From: Plantibacter sp050587525
GTDB lineage: Bacteria; Actinomycetota; Actinomycetes; Actinomycetales; Microbacteriaceae
Assembly: GCF_050587525.1 (NCBI RefSeq)
Contig: NZ_JBOBFT010000009.1
Span: 62,001-126,000, forward strand
Direction of reading: 5' to 3'
DNA: 64,000 bases
How positions within the stretch are numbered: position 1 is the stretch's first letter; each line of letters opens with the position of its first letter. A program made the position numbers and the translations under genes. Positions 41,421-49,837 of the stretch are shown in pieces. Under the pieces are notes generated by a model, which ran no database searches, had not been told where the DNA came from, and saw only the letters and a list, made by a program, of their open reading frames with translations.

Positions 41421-41655
41421 GGGCGCTCTGCGCGATCTCCTCGATCTCGGACGCTACTGCGTCGTATGTCGAAGTCGTGCGTGTTACGCAAGCCTCCGAG
41501 CGCCTCTACTCGAGCCGAGAGAACGCCGTAGACAGTGTACTTGGCGGAAGCTGAATGTCGTCACGGAGACACGGAGGGAGCACTGGAGTGTCATCCGGGC
41601 CCGGAATTCCAGAAGCTGAGATCGAAAGTTATCCCCGAACAGGGGACACGACCGC

Positions 41656-41661
41656 TAGCCT
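41656..41661 (+). promoter_or_regulatory. -10-like TAGCCT for the lipoprotein operon
   Basis: TAGCCT lies 52 bases before the GTG at 41714, inside a 293-bp divergent gap between the exporter operon and this operon. No good -35 is visible, and I see no other feature in the gap. Confidence 0.3.
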
Positions 41662-41713
41662 AGAGCCAGATTGTCGCGGCGCATGCCGTGGAGCCGGCGA
41701 GATTGGGAGTGAC

Positions 41714-42172
41714 GTGCATCGTTCACATCGATTGTTGACGGCAGTCATCCTGACTGCCGTCGTGTTGACGGTGAGCGCGTGCACGATGCCAGGTGCGACT
41801 CCGTCGACGCAAATGCCGTCAACCCTGCAAGGCGGAGACACGACCGCGAAGGACCCGACTCCGTCGCCACAGCCGCCCGAGGCGGTCCTCGTGTTCGCGA
41901 GTGTCGACGTCGACGGCTTGAACACATCCGCCTCAGGCTACGTGTCCGGCCTCATCGAAGAGGGTGGTTCGTGTGAATACGTCTTCACGAACGGGGTCGA
42001 TGAAGTCCGAGTTCCGAACGCGGGAGCGGCCGACCGAGCGCAGACCTCGTGCGGGACGATCCAAGTCCCCACGGCGAATCTCGCTCGTGGATCATGGACC
42101 GTGACTCTCGAATACACGTCTACAAAAACGACGAAGCTCGTTTCGTCACCGAGCACCGTGGAGATCCCATGA
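41714..42172 (+). CDS. small lipoprotein
   Basis: 152 aa from GTG at 41714 (GGGAG four bases upstream). A signal peptide runs from HRSHRLL through TAVILTAVVLTVSAC, with the lipobox cysteine in LTVSAC. A Thr/Pro/Ser-rich linker is followed by a ~90-residue beta-rich domain (AVLVFASVDVDGLNTSASGY, CEYVFTNGVDEVRVPN, WTVTLEYTSTKTTKLVSSPS). Two cysteines in the domain (C..YVF and TSCGT) may form a disulfide. No named family recognised. The stop overlaps the start of the secreted repeat protein (ATGA), so the two are made together and may act as a surface pair. Confidence 0.75.
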   Translation: MHRSHRLLTAVILTAVVLTVSACTMPGATPSTQMPSTLQGGDTTAKDPTPSPQPPEAVLVFASVDVDGLNTSASGYVSGLIEEGGSCEYVFTNGVDEVRVPNAGAADRAQTSCGTIQVPTANLARGSWTVTLEYTSTKTTKLVSSPSTVEIP

Positions 42173-44463
42173 AACGCAGAATCTTCGCCATCGTTGCTGC
42201 GATCGCCGTCGTCGCTGTCGGCCTCGTTGCGTCGCCCACCGTGAGTGTCACGTCAGTGCAAGCGGCGGATGCGCGTGACTTCAACGCCGGCAACATCATC
42301 TCTGATCAGCTCTTCTTCGATGGAGGGGCGTTGTCTGCAGGTCAGATTCAGTCATTCCTGAATGTGCAGGTCCCGACCTGCCGAGCGGGCTACAAATGCC
42401 TGAAGGACTTCACGCAGTCGACGCCGAGTAGAGCAGCCGTATCGGGACGCTGCGATGCCTACAGCGGCGCGACCAACGAACGAGCTTCATCGATCATCGC
42501 CAAGGTGGGGGCTGCCTGCGGCATCAGCCAGAAAGTTCTCCTGGTGATGCTCGAGAAGGAGCAAAGCCTCGTCGGCGACACCTGGCCTTCCGACCAGCAA
42601 TACCGGGCGGCAATGGGCTATGGGTGCCCTGACACCTCGGATTGCGACGCCAACTACTACGGATTCTTCAACCAGGTCTACGCCGCCGCGCTTCAGTTCA
42701 AGAACTATGCGGCCAACCCGGGCCGCTGGAACCACATTGCAGGACGAGTTAACACCGTGCGGTACAACCCCAACGCAGCGTGCGGGTCGAGCCAGGTGTT
42801 CATCCAGAATCAGGCGACCGCCGGCCTGTACAACTACACCCCTTACCAGCCCAATGCGTCTGCGCTCGCTAATCTGTACGGGTCGGGGGATGGATGCGGC
42901 GCCTACGGAAATCGCAATTTCTGGCGGCTCTACACCGACTGGTACGGGTCGACCACGGGTGCATCGAATCTGTTGCGCACGCTTGACAATGCGAGCGTGT
43001 ATCTCGTGTCTGGTGACAAGAAGTACCCGGTAACGAGTATGGCCATGGTCTCCGCATTGGCGCCGCTCGGTCAGGTCGGCTATGTCTCCCAGTCCTATCT
43101 CGACCGGTACACCACGGCTCAGGCGGTGGGACGGATCATGCGGTCTCCCAACGGCACCATCTTCTTCTTCGACGCCGCGATCAAACTCCCGTTCGGATCC
43201 TGCGGGCTCGTGGTCGACTACGGCGGATCATGCGACTCGACGGGATACGTCCAACTCACGGACACACAGGTCGCGGCCTTCGTCACCGGGCCGGCAATGA
43301 CTCGCGTGCTCGGTACGACTGAAGGCGGGCGCTACGCGATCACCGCGGGCACCAAGCGTGAGATTCTCGACACCCGATCGCAGAATGAGGCCGGGTACGC
43401 CGGCGGTTACAACGTTCTCACGGAGGCCGGTATCGCTCAGTTGCCGTTGGGAACTCCGATCGCGCGTGACTCCGCGTTCGTTCTGCAACGCGGTTCGAAC
43501 AGTTTCTCGTTCTTGAGCGGGGGATCCCGGTTCGGCTCAGATGCAGGCACGTCGCAGGACCTCGGGTTGACCCCAGCGGGCGTCGGAACGCTGAGCGCGA
43601 ATAGCCTCGCGAAGATCCCGGCGGCGCCGTCACCGTTCACAGGAGTCGTGCGCGCACCCGGAACGACGACAAGTCAGCTGCTGTCCTCCAGCGGACGCTA
43701 TGAATGGCTGGGCGATCCGGATGGGTCGATTCTCCCCGCGGTCGCAGCAAGCCAAGAATTCGTGAACGGGTACTCCGTTCTCGGATCCGTCAACCAGGGT
43801 TCGTTTGTGAAGTCCGGCCAGACGTCCACGGTGTATGTCATTGCCGGGGCGTCAGTGCGTCCCGTCGGTTCTTGGGCCGCCCTCGTCGCGTTGTCGGGCG
43901 GCGGATCACCCTCGATCGCCACAGTTCCGCAAGCGGTGATCGGCAAATTCTCAACCGGCGGCACGGTTCTCGCTCCCACTTCGCTCGTACGCAGCCCGTC
44001 CAATGGGACCATCTACCTCGTCGACGGATTGTCGTCCAAGATCGCGATGTCGAGTTTCGATCCCGCGACGGAGCTCGGGGTGACCGGCTATTCGACAGTG
44101 AGTGATCAGTCGCTGGCCGCTTACGCGTCGGCCGCAGGCGTGCTGGGTTACGGCGTGACGTGTGGTGGACAGAACTTCGTGAGTGCCGGCGGGAAGATCC
44201 ACGCGGTGAGCGCTGCGTTGGCGGCTGCCTATCCGATCTCCTACACCGCCCTGTCGGACGTGTCCTGCTCGATATTGGTGAAAGGGGCAGACGCGACGTC
44301 CTTCATTCGAACTGCCAATGGATCGATCTACAAGCTGGAGAATGGTGCGAAGCGCCCGATCTCGAGCATCGACACCTGGATCGCGATCGGAGGACCTGCT
44401 GAGGGCTATCTGGACGTCAGCCAGGGGTTCGCAGCCCAGTTCCCGACTGGCGCGCCGCTCTAA
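42169..44463 (+). CDS. secreted actinobacterial surface protein with N-terminal conserved domain and C-terminal repeats
   Basis: 764 aa with a Sec signal peptide (MKRRIFAIVAAIAVVAVGLV, cleavage near VQAADA). Residues ~32-275 form a conserved domain I know only from proteins loosely labelled hemagglutinin or hypothetical in actinobacteria: FNAGNIISDQLFFDGGALSA, CRAGYKCLKDFT, VLLVMLEKEQSLVGDTWPSD, YNPNAACGSSQVFIQNQATA and LYTDWYGS. LVMLEKEQSLV recalls lysozyme-like helices, so a glycan hydrolase fold is possible but unproven. The remaining ~480 residues contain imperfect repeats of the type G-x-IYLVDG-x-K-x-I, then a tryptophan or phenylalanine about ten residues on. No membrane anchor at the C-terminus. 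Co-translated with the lipoprotein. It may bind or trim the wall polysaccharide exported by the neighbouring ABC system (inference). Confidence 0.75.
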   Translation: MKRRIFAIVAAIAVVAVGLVASPTVSVTSVQAADARDFNAGNIISDQLFFDGGALSAGQIQSFLNVQVPTCRAGYKCLKDFTQSTPSRAAVSGRCDAYSGATNERASSIIAKVGAACGISQKVLLVMLEKEQSLVGDTWPSDQQYRAAMGYGCPDTSDCDANYYGFFNQVYAAALQFKNYAANPGRWNHIAGRVNTVRYNPNAACGSSQVFIQNQATAGLYNYTPYQPNASALANLYGSGDGCGAYGNRNFWRLYTDWYGSTTGASNLLRTLDNASVYLVSGDKKYPVTSMAMVSALAPLGQVGYVSQSYLDRYTTAQAVGRIMRSPNGTIFFFDAAIKLPFGSCGLVVDYGGSCDSTGYVQLTDTQVAAFVTGPAMTRVLGTTEGGRYAITAGTKREILDTRSQNEAGYAGGYNVLTEAGIAQLPLGTPIARDSAFVLQRGSNSFSFLSGGSRFGSDAGTSQDLGLTPAGVGTLSANSLAKIPAAPSPFTGVVRAPGTTTSQLLSSSGRYEWLGDPDGSILPAVAASQEFVNGYSVLGSVNQGSFVKSGQTSTVYVIAGASVRPVGSWAALVALSGGGSPSIATVPQAVIGKFSTGGTVLAPTSLVRSPSNGTIYLVDGLSSKIAMSSFDPATELGVTGYSTVSDQSLAAYASAAGVLGYGVTCGGQNFVSAGGKIHAVSAALAAAYPISYTALSDVSCSILVKGADATSFIRTANGSIYKLENGAKRPISSIDTWIAIGGPAEGYLDVSQGFAAQFPTGAPL

Positions 44464-44538
44464 TCGTCACGACGGTACTTGTGGTGTGCGGCTCACGAGC
44501 AGTGAAGGTTTCGGCGAGGCTGAGATGCGCAGGGAGGT

Positions 44539-44571
44539 TTGACAGGGCATCGGATTCGCTCACGATAGACT
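44539..44571 (+). promoter_or_regulatory. promoter for the first DUF2142 gene
   Basis: -35 TTGACA (44539-44544) and -10-like TAGACT (44566-44571). The 21-bp spacer is long, so an alternative overlapping -10 (GATAGA, 44564-44569) may be used. The predicted leader is about 55 bases. Confidence 0.35.
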
Positions 44572-44632
44572 GACCTGGGCCGTTCGGCCGGTCGTTGAGG
44601 ATGCATCGTTCTCGCAATTTGAGGGGGTAGGC

Positions 44633-46198
44633 GTGCGTCGTCTGTTGTCCTGGTCCACTGCTCGCGCATGGAGGGTCCTGCTCATCAGCTGGGCGGGGTT
44701 GTTCCTGCTCTCGGCGGTGTGGGCAATCTCGACTCCCATCGGAGCGAGTCCGGATGAACCTTCGCACATCATCAAGGCTGCGGCAGTCGTCCAGGGACAG
44801 CCGATCGGCGAGGCGACGGATCTCCCCGCCTGGACGAGTGTCCACGTTCCGCGAAGCATTGCGGATGCACAGTCGTGGCCGCAATGCTACGGGTTCCAGA
44901 CGACCGTTCCCGCGTCGTGTTCGAACACCACCGGCAGTGGGCTGGAGTTGACCGATGCGAGAACTTCGGCCGGTCTCTACAATCCGATGTACTACGCATT
45001 GGTGGGGTGGCCGAGCCTCATCCTTCCCGAGGCGAAGCAGGTCGTGTTCGGCATGCGACTGGTGAGTGCCGCGCTGACGTCGGCTCTGCTCGCCATCGTT
45101 TTCACCGCACTGTTGACCTTCCGCAGGCCCGCTCTGACGACAATCGGCTTCCTCGCAGCGGCAACGCCAATGGTGTTCTTCCTGAGCGGCTCCGTGAACC
45201 CCAACTCCCTCGAGATCGCAGGTTCTGCCGCAGTGCTGGCTCTCTTGCTGAAGGTGACCCTCGGTCCAGAGCCTGATCGAGGTTTTGGCTGGTCGATGGC
45301 CGGGGTCGCCGTCGCGGGAGCCCTAACCGTCAACGCTCGAAGCATCTCGCCGGTCTGGTTGTTCCTGTTCATCCTGGTGGTCCTGGTGACGACACCTTGG
45401 CCACGGCTGCGCAGCGTCTTTTCGAGATGGCAGACGTGGACCGCGGTGGGAATCGTTGGACTCGCCACCGTCGCAGCAGCGGGATGGATCGCTGCGACGA
45501 ACACGCTCGGACATCTCGGCACCTTCGCAGGAGCAGGTACAGTCGGCCCCGTCCGCGGCTTCTTCACGATGTTGCTCGATCGCTCATTCGATCCGGGAAT
45601 CGTGGGCGTGTACGGCTGGCTTGACACTTGGAACCCCGCCTTCGTCTACGTCCTGTGGTCTGCGCTCGCAGTCGGACTCGCACTCGCCGCGGCCGCGACA
45701 CTTCGAGGACGGCTCCTCGTCGGGTACCTCTTGATGCTCGCCATAGTCTTCCTGGGTCCCGCGCTCATTCAGGCGGCGTCCGTGACGAACTCCGGGTACA
45801 TCTGGCAGGGGCGCTACACCTTGGTGGCATACTCCGCTGTGCTGGTGTTCACCGTTGTGGCGGTGAGTGTCAGACCAAAGCAGGATGACATCCGTGTCTC
45901 GCGGGCAGTGGTCGAGCGAACGTACTGGATCATCGGCGCGCTCGTGATCCTCGGTCATGTGGGTGGAGTGGCTTCAGCCATTCGACGGTACGCGACGGGC
46001 TCAACGGTCGACTGGATCGATATGATTCGATCGCCGCTGTGGCTGCCGCCACTCGGATTCTGGCCGTGGGTCATCCTCACGGTGCTCGCCTCCGGGCTAC
46101 TCGTCGTGCTCGGCGCACCTCGACGGGGTCGCGGCGAACCGGAGGCGCCGGAGCCACACCCGACCCCGCTCCTGACGACGAGCCCTGCAACGGTCTGA
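44633..46198 (+). CDS. DUF2142 polytopic membrane protein, copy 1 (GT-C-like)
   Basis: 521 aa from GTG at 44633, preceded by GAGGGGG. About a dozen membrane helices. The first extracellular loop carries the DUF2142 signature STPIGASPDEPSHIIKAAAV, where the D-E pair is in the position of the catalytic acidic motif of GT-C glycosyltransferases. Other shared marks: GLYNPMYYALVGWPSLIL, LSGSVNPNSLEIAGSAAVLAL, IGYVWQGRY-type motif SGYIWQGRYTL. GT-C enzymes transfer sugars from polyprenyl-phosphate donors outside the membrane. It is one of three family members in the window (others at 50482 and 55924), each alone on its transcript or nearly so. Biochemical function of DUF2142 is not established to my knowledge. 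Confidence 0.85.
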   Translation: MRRLLSWSTARAWRVLLISWAGLFLLSAVWAISTPIGASPDEPSHIIKAAAVVQGQPIGEATDLPAWTSVHVPRSIADAQSWPQCYGFQTTVPASCSNTTGSGLELTDARTSAGLYNPMYYALVGWPSLILPEAKQVVFGMRLVSAALTSALLAIVFTALLTFRRPALTTIGFLAAATPMVFFLSGSVNPNSLEIAGSAAVLALLLKVTLGPEPDRGFGWSMAGVAVAGALTVNARSISPVWLFLFILVVLVTTPWPRLRSVFSRWQTWTAVGIVGLATVAAAGWIAATNTLGHLGTFAGAGTVGPVRGFFTMLLDRSFDPGIVGVYGWLDTWNPAFVYVLWSALAVGLALAAAATLRGRLLVGYLLMLAIVFLGPALIQAASVTNSGYIWQGRYTLVAYSAVLVFTVVAVSVRPKQDDIRVSRAVVERTYWIIGALVILGHVGGVASAIRRYATGSTVDWIDMIRSPLWLPPLGFWPWVILTVLASGLLVVLGAPRRGRGEPEAPEPHPTPLLTTSPATV

Positions 46199-46239
46199 TC
46201 CGGCACGAGAGCTCTAGGGAACGGCGAGCCGTGCACGAT

Positions 46240-47202
46240 CTATTTGGACGTGAACGGCTCTTCGTTCGGCGTCTGAGGGCTGGCTTGGATATCCAGTTGC
46301 AACGCGCTGATGAGCATCTGTGTGCCGATCATCAGCGGCAGCGCCGCAAGCATCACGGTCGCGGCAGTCGCAACGACTGACGCGGCTACCTGGAAGCACA
46401 CCCACACCGCGACTCCCAGGCCGAAAGCGAACAACACGATGCCAAGCGATAGCAGCAGCGCGATGGGCGAGAACGACCAGAGGACGTATCGGTACCAGAT
46501 GCGTCGCCAGAAGCCTCGTGTCAGGAGGTTCAGGAGCTCTGGGATCACGCGGCTGAGGCGAATGCTCGACACTTCATTCCCGTAGACGGCTGGGATGGGT
46601 ACGTCGATCGCCGGAACCTGAAGGATGTTGAGATGGATCAGAAGATCGTTCTCGAAGCTGTAGCGGCGGGAAACCCGATGCAGGGGCAACCGCTCAAGGA
46701 CGCTTGTACGAACAGCCGTGTAGCCGTTCTGAGGGTCGAAGAGGTGCCAATAGCCGGATGCGAGTTTGGTGAGAAATGAAAGCACGATGTTGCCGAAGAC
46801 CCGGTAACCAGGCATACCTGCAAAGGACTCGGGGGAGAAGAATCGATTTGCCTTTGCGAACCCGTATCCTTCGGCCGTGACCTTGTTGAGCAAGGACGGC
46901 AGGTAGTCGGGATCCATTTGAGCGTCGCCGGCCATGATGACGTTGACGTCGGCGCCGAGCTCCATCGCTCGTTTGTGCCCCGTGATGATGGCCCCGCCGA
47001 CACCTTGATTCACCTCATGGCGAATAAGGACGACGCGAGGATCAGAACTGCCCTCGACCACTTGACTGGTTCCGTCAGGACTGCAGTCATCGACGATGAC
47101 GATGTGGTCGATGAAGTCTGGCATCGTGTCGATCACGGTCGAGATCATTCGTTCCTCACGATATGCGGGAACGACTGCGGCAATGGTGGCTCCGTTGTAC
47201 AC
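46240..47202 (-). CDS. polyprenyl-phosphate glycosyltransferase (GT2) with two C-terminal membrane helices
   Basis: 320 aa from GTG at 47202, with GAGAGG seven bases upstream. GT-A domain: IAAVVPAYREERMISTVI, IVIVDDCSPDGTSQV, VNQGVGGAIITGHKRA, the DxD-like GDAQMDPDYLP, and DPQNGYTAVRTSVLERLPLH. Two long helices end the protein (LWSFSPIALLLSLGIVLFAF and ATAATVMLAALPLMIGTQML), as in GtrB/ArnC-like enzymes that load a sugar onto undecaprenyl phosphate. It lies two bases downstream of a GtrA-like flippase gene and is the last gene of the aminotransferase operon. It probably loads the amino sugar made by that operon (inference). Confidence 0.9.
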   Translation of the reverse strand: MYNGATIAAVVPAYREERMISTVIDTMPDFIDHIVIVDDCSPDGTSQVVEGSSDPRVVLIRHEVNQGVGGAIITGHKRAMELGADVNVIMAGDAQMDPDYLPSLLNKVTAEGYGFAKANRFFSPESFAGMPGYRVFGNIVLSFLTKLASGYWHLFDPQNGYTAVRTSVLERLPLHRVSRRYSFENDLLIHLNILQVPAIDVPIPAVYGNEVSSIRLSRVIPELLNLLTRGFWRRIWYRYVLWSFSPIALLLSLGIVLFAFGLGVAVWVCFQVAASVVATAATVMLAALPLMIGTQMLISALQLDIQASPQTPNEEPFTSK

Positions 47203-47204
47203 GG

Positions 47205-47666
47205 TTAATCCTCTCGGCCGGCGGAACCGGCGGCTGGGCGGAACCGAGGTGAGAACACCCAGAACCGATATGCGAAGTAATTCCACACCGTTGTTGCGAC
47301 AGTTGCGACGATCTTGCCGCCGATCCATCCCGCGAACGTGGAATCGATAAGTGAGACGATCAGCGTCGTCGCGATGGTGTTGAATGCGACGAGGGCCGCA
47401 TACCGGATGAGTGCGCCGCCTTGGGGGACGGCCGAACCGAAGGCGAAGACCCGCTGCGCGGTGTAGGTGTAGACGAAGCTGAGGAGGAAGGCCGCGGCTG
47501 TGGCAACCCAGAGCTCCCAGCCGAAGACTCGGTAGAACAGGGCGAGCATCCCGATGTCAACGAGGAATGCAGACGCTCCTACGAGCAGGTACCGGATGCC
47601 GCTATTCCAGAGCAAGCGCTTGATCCGAGAGGCGGTCGGGTTCTCAGGCTGTTGCGCAGAGGTCAC
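47205..47666 (-). CDS. GtrA family flippase-like membrane protein
   Basis: 153 aa, four membrane helices, full-length GtrA domain: LWNSGIRYLLVGASAFLVDI, FLLSFVYTYTAQRVFAFGS, and TTVWNYFAYRFWVFSPRF at the C-terminus. It overlaps the oxidoreductase gene by 4 bases upstream and is followed two bases after its stop by the polyprenyl-phosphate glycosyltransferase, the classical gtrA-gtrB pair. Probable role: translocating undecaprenyl-phosphate-sugar to the outer face. Confidence 0.92.
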   Translation of the reverse strand: MTSAQQPENPTASRIKRLLWNSGIRYLLVGASAFLVDIGMLALFYRVFGWELWVATAAAFLLSFVYTYTAQRVFAFGSAVPQGGALIRYAALVAFNTIATTLIVSLIDSTFAGWIGGKIVATVATTVWNYFAYRFWVFSPRFRPAAGSAGRED

Positions 47667-48634
47667 TGTGCTGCCGCCGTAGAGAGAACGCGGTCCACCA
47701 CCCGGTGGGACGGCAGGATGCTGCGGCGTTCCTGTGCGGCGTCGTCCGCGCCATCGATGATGCGGCAGAAATGCGCCAACTGAGCGGTGAGCGGTTCGAC
47801 ACTCGTCACGAGTTCTGGAATCTCAATGACGGTCTGTTGCCGGTATCCGCGGTTGGCGCCATCGACGAGATCCTCGGAGACATGGTGGTACACGGTCACG
47901 TCTCGTCGGAGGAGGTCGATTTCGATGAGGCGATCACGTTCGTGGACGGACATCGATCTGATCTTCCGCTGTCCCATCCGGCTCGCCGAGACGTGCGCGA
48001 TCGCACCGCTGGGGAAGGTGAGCACTGTCTCCGCGACGTCTTCGGCCCCGGGGACGGACTTGTCGTGGAAGAACCCGAGTGAGGAGGAAACCTCGCTCGG
48101 TGATGTGCCGGCGAACATGATTGCGAGATCGACGTCGTGGACGAGGAGGTCCCACGCCACTCCGGTACGAATTCGAGGAGCGTAGGGGGAATGCCTGGTC
48201 CCAGTCACGTGCACGGGTGATTCAATGAAGGACCGTGCGGTGAGGACGGCTGGGTTGAACCGTTCGAGGAGTCCGCACATGAGTGGCAGGTCTCGATCGT
48301 CCGCGAGTTGCACGATCGCTTCGGATTCCGCGAGATTCGCCGCGACGGGTTTTTCCAACAGGAGCGGAACGTCCGCCTCGAGGATCTGGCGAGCGAGAGG
48401 CACATGTGCCTCCGTCGCCGCCGCGACGATGACGCCGTCGATTCCCTCCAGGGGCGGCAACTCCGGGTACCAGCGAGCCCCGTGCGCATCCGCCAGCGCA
48501 CGACCGTTCTCTTCCCTGGGGTCGATGAGGGCGACGAGGTCGGCGTCTTCGAAGCGGGACACGACCCGTGCGTGGTTGCTGCCCATCACACCGGCACCGA
48601 CGAGAGCGAGGCGTTTCCGAGGGTGCGCGCTCAT
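47663..48634 (-). CDS. Gfo/Idh/MocA family sugar-nucleotide oxidoreductase
   Basis: 323 aa. Rossmann NAD(P)-binding N-terminus KRLALVGAGVMGSNHARVVS, ALIDPREENGRA, GVIVAAATEAHVPLARQIL, and the family motif PLLLEKPVAANLAES (E-K-P). The C-terminal alpha/beta domain includes GVAWDLLVHDVDLAIMF with the D-x3-H pattern. Adjacent to a DegT aminotransferase it matches the pair that oxidises and then transaminates C3 of a UDP-N-acetylhexosamine (GnnA-GnnB or WlbA/WbpB-WbpE). It overlaps both neighbours by 4 bases. Substrate is inferred from context. Confidence 0.9.
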   Translation of the reverse strand: MSAHPRKRLALVGAGVMGSNHARVVSRFEDADLVALIDPREENGRALADAHGARWYPELPPLEGIDGVIVAAATEAHVPLARQILEADVPLLLEKPVAANLAESEAIVQLADDRDLPLMCGLLERFNPAVLTARSFIESPVHVTGTRHSPYAPRIRTGVAWDLLVHDVDLAIMFAGTSPSEVSSSLGFFHDKSVPGAEDVAETVLTFPSGAIAHVSASRMGQRKIRSMSVHERDRLIEIDLLRRDVTVYHHVSEDLVDGANRGYRQQTVIEIPELVTSVEPLTAQLAHFCRIIDGADDAAQERRSILPSHRVVDRVLSTAAAQ

Positions 48635-49734
48635 CGGCCTGCAGCCACTTCTCGAACGGCATCTGCGATCGTCTCGAGCTCGGATCGGCTGAGATCGGTG
48701 TGAACGGGAAGCGACACAACTTCCGTCGCCACTCGGCGGGCGACGGGGGTCTCGTCGAGGATCACATCGGCTCGGTCACGGTATGCGTCGTAGTCCCCGA
48801 GGAGCTTCGGGTAGTAGACGCCGCAGCCGATGCCTCGGTCCGTCAGTGCAGTCACGAACTCGTCGCGAGAGACCGCCGCTTCAGCCGTTACTCGGATCGT
48901 GTACTGGTGCCAGACGTGACCTCGTCCGGGCAGGGAGGTCGGTACGACGACACCGTCGACGTCGGACAGGGCCTCACTAAGGAAAGCTGCATTCGCACGG
49001 CGGATGTTCACCGTTTGCTCGTAGCGCTCGAGTTGCGGAATGGCCAGGGCAGCTTGCAGATCCGTGAGTCGGTAGTTGTTTCCCGCGATGAGGTATTCGT
49101 ATCGTGCCCGCATGCCCTGATTCCGGAGGATGCGCAGTCGCGCTGCGAGGTCGTCGTCGTTCGTTGTGATCATTCCGCCTTCGGCGGTGGTGATGTTCTT
49201 CGTCGCATAGAACGAGAACGTCCCGAGCCCGAAGCCGCCGGCGCGCGTGCTGCGGTAATCCGCGCCGTGGGACTGAGCAGCGTCTTCAACAATCGAGAGG
49301 CCCCGATCGGCAGCGAGCTCTGCAATGGGGGCCATGTCAGCCATCTGCCCGTAGAGGTGAACTGGGAGCAGTACTTTGGTGCGATCCGAGACGAGACCGG
49401 TCATCGATTGCGGATCCACGTTGAAGTCGTCGTCCCGGATATCAGCGAAGCGCGCGGTCGCTCCAGCTTGCAAGATGGCATTGAGCGTCGCGACGAAGGT
49501 AAACGGAGAGGTGATCACCTCGTCGCCCGGTTCGAGATCGAGAACTTGCAGAGCAGCGATCAGCGCGGTTGTCCCGTTGTTGACTGCGACAGCATGACGT
49601 GTGCCCTGTAGCTCCGCGAAACGAGATTCCAGTTCCGCCACGACTGGTCCTTGGGCGATCGAACCGGATCTGAGTACCTCGAGCACCCTTCGTTCCTCTG
49701 CCTCGCCGAATCGGACGGTGGTGATGGGGATCAT
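48631..49734 (-). CDS. DegT/DnrJ/EryC1/StrS family PLP-dependent sugar aminotransferase
   Basis: 367 aa, fold type I aminotransferase. Seen: AVAVNNGTTALIAALQVLDL, DEVITSPFTFVATLNAI, IVEDAAQSHGADY with the PLP-ring aspartate (Asp151), and GTFSFYATKNITTAEGGMIT with the Schiff-base Lys179. The C-terminal RGHVWHQYTIRV and VVSLPVHTDLS are typical. It has GAGG four bases before the ATG and heads a four-gene operon (aminotransferase, oxidoreductase, GtrA, GT2), each coupled or nearly so. Probable product: a 3-amino-3-deoxy or related UDP-sugar (inference). Confidence 0.94.
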   Translation of the reverse strand: MIPITTVRFGEAEERRVLEVLRSGSIAQGPVVAELESRFAELQGTRHAVAVNNGTTALIAALQVLDLEPGDEVITSPFTFVATLNAILQAGATARFADIRDDDFNVDPQSMTGLVSDRTKVLLPVHLYGQMADMAPIAELAADRGLSIVEDAAQSHGADYRSTRAGGFGLGTFSFYATKNITTAEGGMITTNDDDLAARLRILRNQGMRARYEYLIAGNNYRLTDLQAALAIPQLERYEQTVNIRRANAAFLSEALSDVDGVVVPTSLPGRGHVWHQYTIRVTAEAAVSRDEFVTALTDRGIGCGVYYPKLLGDYDAYRDRADVILDETPVARRVATEVVSLPVHTDLSRSELETIADAVREVAAGR

Positions 49735-49780
49735 GCTGCCTCACGTGCTCTGGTTCGACGGACCCCGTGGTCCGCCCCTC

Positions 49781-49786
49781 TACGAT
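49781..49786 (+). promoter_or_regulatory. -10 element TACGAT for the LpxA-like gene
   Basis: TACGAT (with an overlapping GATAGT at 49784-49789) in the 103-bp divergent region between the aminotransferase and the LpxA-like gene. The leader would be about 45 bases and contains the GGAGGA ribosome-binding site. Confidence 0.4.
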
Positions 49787-49837
49787 AGTCGGACAACATA
49801 CCGGGCGGGGCGGGCTCGCCCCATAGCGGAGGAATCG

